This document shows, piece by piece, positions 62,747-64,000 of a stretch of DNA of 64,000 nucleotides. How positions within the stretch are numbered: the stretch's first letter is position 1; every line of letters begins with the position of its first letter. The stretch covers positions 1 to 64,000 of the forward strand of contig NZ_JALZ01000014.1 of NCBI RefSeq assembly GCF_000521785.1, in the 5' to 3' direction. The notes below the pieces were generated by a model. The model was not told where the DNA came from. It did not search any database and saw only the letters and a program-made list of their open reading frames with translations. This DNA is from Roseivivax halodurans JCM 10272 (GTDB lineage Bacteria; Pseudomonadota; Alphaproteobacteria; Rhodobacterales; Rhodobacteraceae). Made by a program: the position numbers and the translations under genes.

Positions 62747-63813
62747 TCCGCCGCCTTGTCCTTTCGCTGCCGCTCCTCCTTGTGCCGATCCTCGCGGTCG
62801 CGCAGGACGAGACCGCGCAGAGCCCCGACCGCCCGCCACGTCCGGCCAAGCTCATGACCCTCGACGGCGGGGCGGACACGATCGCGCGCCGCTTCTACGG
62901 CCGCGTCCGCGCCAAGGAGACCGTGGACCTCGCCTTTCAGGTCGGCGGACAGATCGTGACGTTTCCGGCGGAAGAGGGCAGTTCCATTCCCGCGGGCGAT
63001 CTTGTGGCGCAGCTCGATCTCGACCCGTTCGAGCGGCAGCTCGCCGAGGCCCGGGTGAATCTCGACAAGGCCGAGCGCGACCTTGCGCGCCTGCGGCAGC
63101 TCGAGGGCAACGCCGCCTCCGAGGTGCAGGTCGAGAACGCCCGCACGCAGGTCCGCCTGGCCGAGATCGCGGTCGAGAACTCCGAAAGCCAGCTCGAGGA
63201 CGCGACGCTCGCCGCCCCGTTCGATGCGCTTGTCGCCAGACGGATGACAGCGAACTTCTCGACGGTCTCCGCGGGCACCCCCGTCGTCCGCCTGCACGAC
63301 ATGAGCGAGAAGCGCGTCGCCATCGACGTTCCTGAGGTCCTCTTCCGCCGCGCCGCCGGCGGCTCGAACGTCGAGATCACCGCCACGTTCCCGGAACGCG
63401 ACGACAGCTTCGAGCTCAAGCCCCGGGAGTTCGAGGCCGAGAGCTCGGATGTGGGCCAGACCTTCCGTCTGACCCTCGCCTTCACCGAGGATCCGGGCGA
63501 ATGGGTCCTGCCCGGAGCCTCGACCACCGTGACCGTGGTCTCTCCGCTCGGCGGCTCCTCGGGCATCCTGATCCCCGAAACCGCGCTGCTCTACGATCCC
63601 GAGCGCAATCCGTCCGTGCTGGTGTTCGAGCCCTCGGAGGAGAACCCCGAGATCGGAACCGTGGCGCGCAGGCCGGTGTCGATCGAGGCGCGCCCCGACG
63701 GGCGCATCGCCATGACCGACGGCCCCGAGACCGGGACCGAGATCGTCATGACCGGGGTCAGCCAGCTCGAGGACGGTCAGACCGTCCGCCGCTTCAAGGG
63801 CGTCGGGGAGTAA
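62743..63813 (+). CDS. RND periplasmic adaptor, second pump
   Basis: 356 residues with a Sec signal peptide (MIRRLVLSLPLLLVPILAVAQ). Lipoyl-like start (VDLAFQVGGQIVTFPAEEG), a short helical hairpin (LAEARVNLDKAERDLARLRQ), then LAAPFDALVARRM, beta-barrel and membrane-proximal domains. The ATGA overlap with tetR indicates coupling. It precedes the permease gene by 4 nt. Confidence 0.92.
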   Translation: MIRRLVLSLPLLLVPILAVAQDETAQSPDRPPRPAKLMTLDGGADTIARRFYGRVRAKETVDLAFQVGGQIVTFPAEEGSSIPAGDLVAQLDLDPFERQLAEARVNLDKAERDLARLRQLEGNAASEVQVENARTQVRLAEIAVENSESQLEDATLAAPFDALVARRMTANFSTVSAGTPVVRLHDMSEKRVAIDVPEVLFRRAAGGSNVEITATFPERDDSFELKPREFEAESSDVGQTFRLTLAFTEDPGEWVLPGASTTVTVVSPLGGSSGILIPETALLYDPERNPSVLVFEPSEENPEIGTVARRPVSIEARPDGRIAMTDGPETGTEIVMTGVSQLEDGQTVRRFKGVGE

Positions 63814-63817
63814 CGGC

Positions 63818-64000
63818 ATGCAGATCGCACGCGGCGCCATCGACCGCGCCCTCATCACCTGGCTTCTGATGATCGGCTGCCTTCTCGGCGGGCTCTGGGG
63901 CTTTTCGACCATCGGCCGGCTCGAAGACCCGGCCTTCACCATCAAGAACGCCATCGTCCTCACGCAATATCCCGGCGCCTCTGCCGAGGAGGTCGCGCGC
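63818..64000 (+). CDS. RND efflux permease, truncated by the window end
   Basis: The first 61 codons are visible, with GGGGAG upstream of ATG 63818. The first membrane helix (ALITWLLMIGCLLGGLWGF) is followed by IGRLEDPAFTIKNAIVLTQY and PGASAEEVAR, the standard start of HAE1-type permeases of the subgroup that pairs with short adaptors. It continues beyond the window. Confidence 0.93.
   Translation, partial: MQIARGAIDRALITWLLMIGCLLGGLWGFSTIGRLEDPAFTIKNAIVLTQYPGASAEEVAR

Noticed and set aside
1-64000. CRISPR arrays, tRNA or rRNA genes, insertion sequences, phage genes
   Set aside because: Intergenic regions were read for direct-repeat arrays, tRNA cloverleafs and transposase motifs. None was found.

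Overview
The window is high-GC DNA (mostly about 65-70 %) whose gene content fits an alphaproteobacterium of the Rhodobacterales, most likely the roseobacter group. The pointers are an exosortase E/VPEID-CTERM locus, an H-NS/HvrA-type nucleoid protein, a ChvE-GguAB sugar transporter with a GbpR-type LysR regulator, DUF2783, DUF4394, DUF3140 and a one-piece N-methylproline demethylase-like flavoenzyme. No rRNA, tRNA, CRISPR array, insertion sequence or phage gene was found.

Layout. 0-4.4 kb: an RND multidrug pump (permease and adaptor, minus strand). 4.6-11.1 kb: a minus-strand aromatic-catabolism operon hmgA-fahA-MBL protein-orphan ORF-FAD monooxygenase-DUF2783, with a divergent MarR gene. 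11.2-13.3 kb: a cardiolipin synthase-like phospholipase D and an EEP-family phosphatase. 13.6-18.5 kb: the exosortase E island, made of a 921-residue SdrD-type surface protein, a 61-residue VPEI-CTERM protein and exosortase E fused to a CPBP protease. 18.5-20.8 kb: anti-sigma factor, ECF sigma factor and a DUF4394 protein. 21-24.6 kb: PilZ protein, small ORF, diheme cytochrome c, LysR regulator. 24.7-33.8 kb: a sugar ABC transporter plus oxidative (Weimberg-type) pentose catabolism that would deliver 2-oxoglutarate. 33.8-35.9 kb: the demethylase-like flavoenzyme. 36.8-43 kb: H-NS, acylphosphatase, small lipoprotein, esterase, glyA, nadK, DUF4396 and DUF421 proteins. 43.3-47.5 kb: lepA flanked on both sides by low-GC accessory genes, one of them frameshifted by an 8-bp tandem repeat. 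47.8-52.7 kb: small proteins, an orphan Phd antitoxin, a low-molecular-weight phosphatase, a sirtuin, a copper chaperone, rpmB and meaB. 52.9-59.6 kb: hrpB, argF, argD, then leuA behind a leucine-rich leader peptide. 59.6-64 kb: membrane protein, 2-hydroxyacid dehydrogenase, SH3-like protein, and a TetR-controlled second RND pump cut off by the window end.

The most interesting system is the 13.6-18.5 kb island. Exosortase E and its short partner are a known pair. The adjacent surface protein has a C-terminal domain with the Cys and Gln signatures of internal-thioester adhesins, and a foreign domain nested inside its first SdrD repeat. Other highlights are an apparent leucine attenuator at leuA, a metallo-beta-lactamase-fold protein with a degenerate metal site in the homogentisate operon, a stem-loop repeat present in three copies, and the slippage-type frameshift next to lepA.

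All calls come from reading the sequence. No database search or folding program was run, so family names rest on recognised motifs and architecture.
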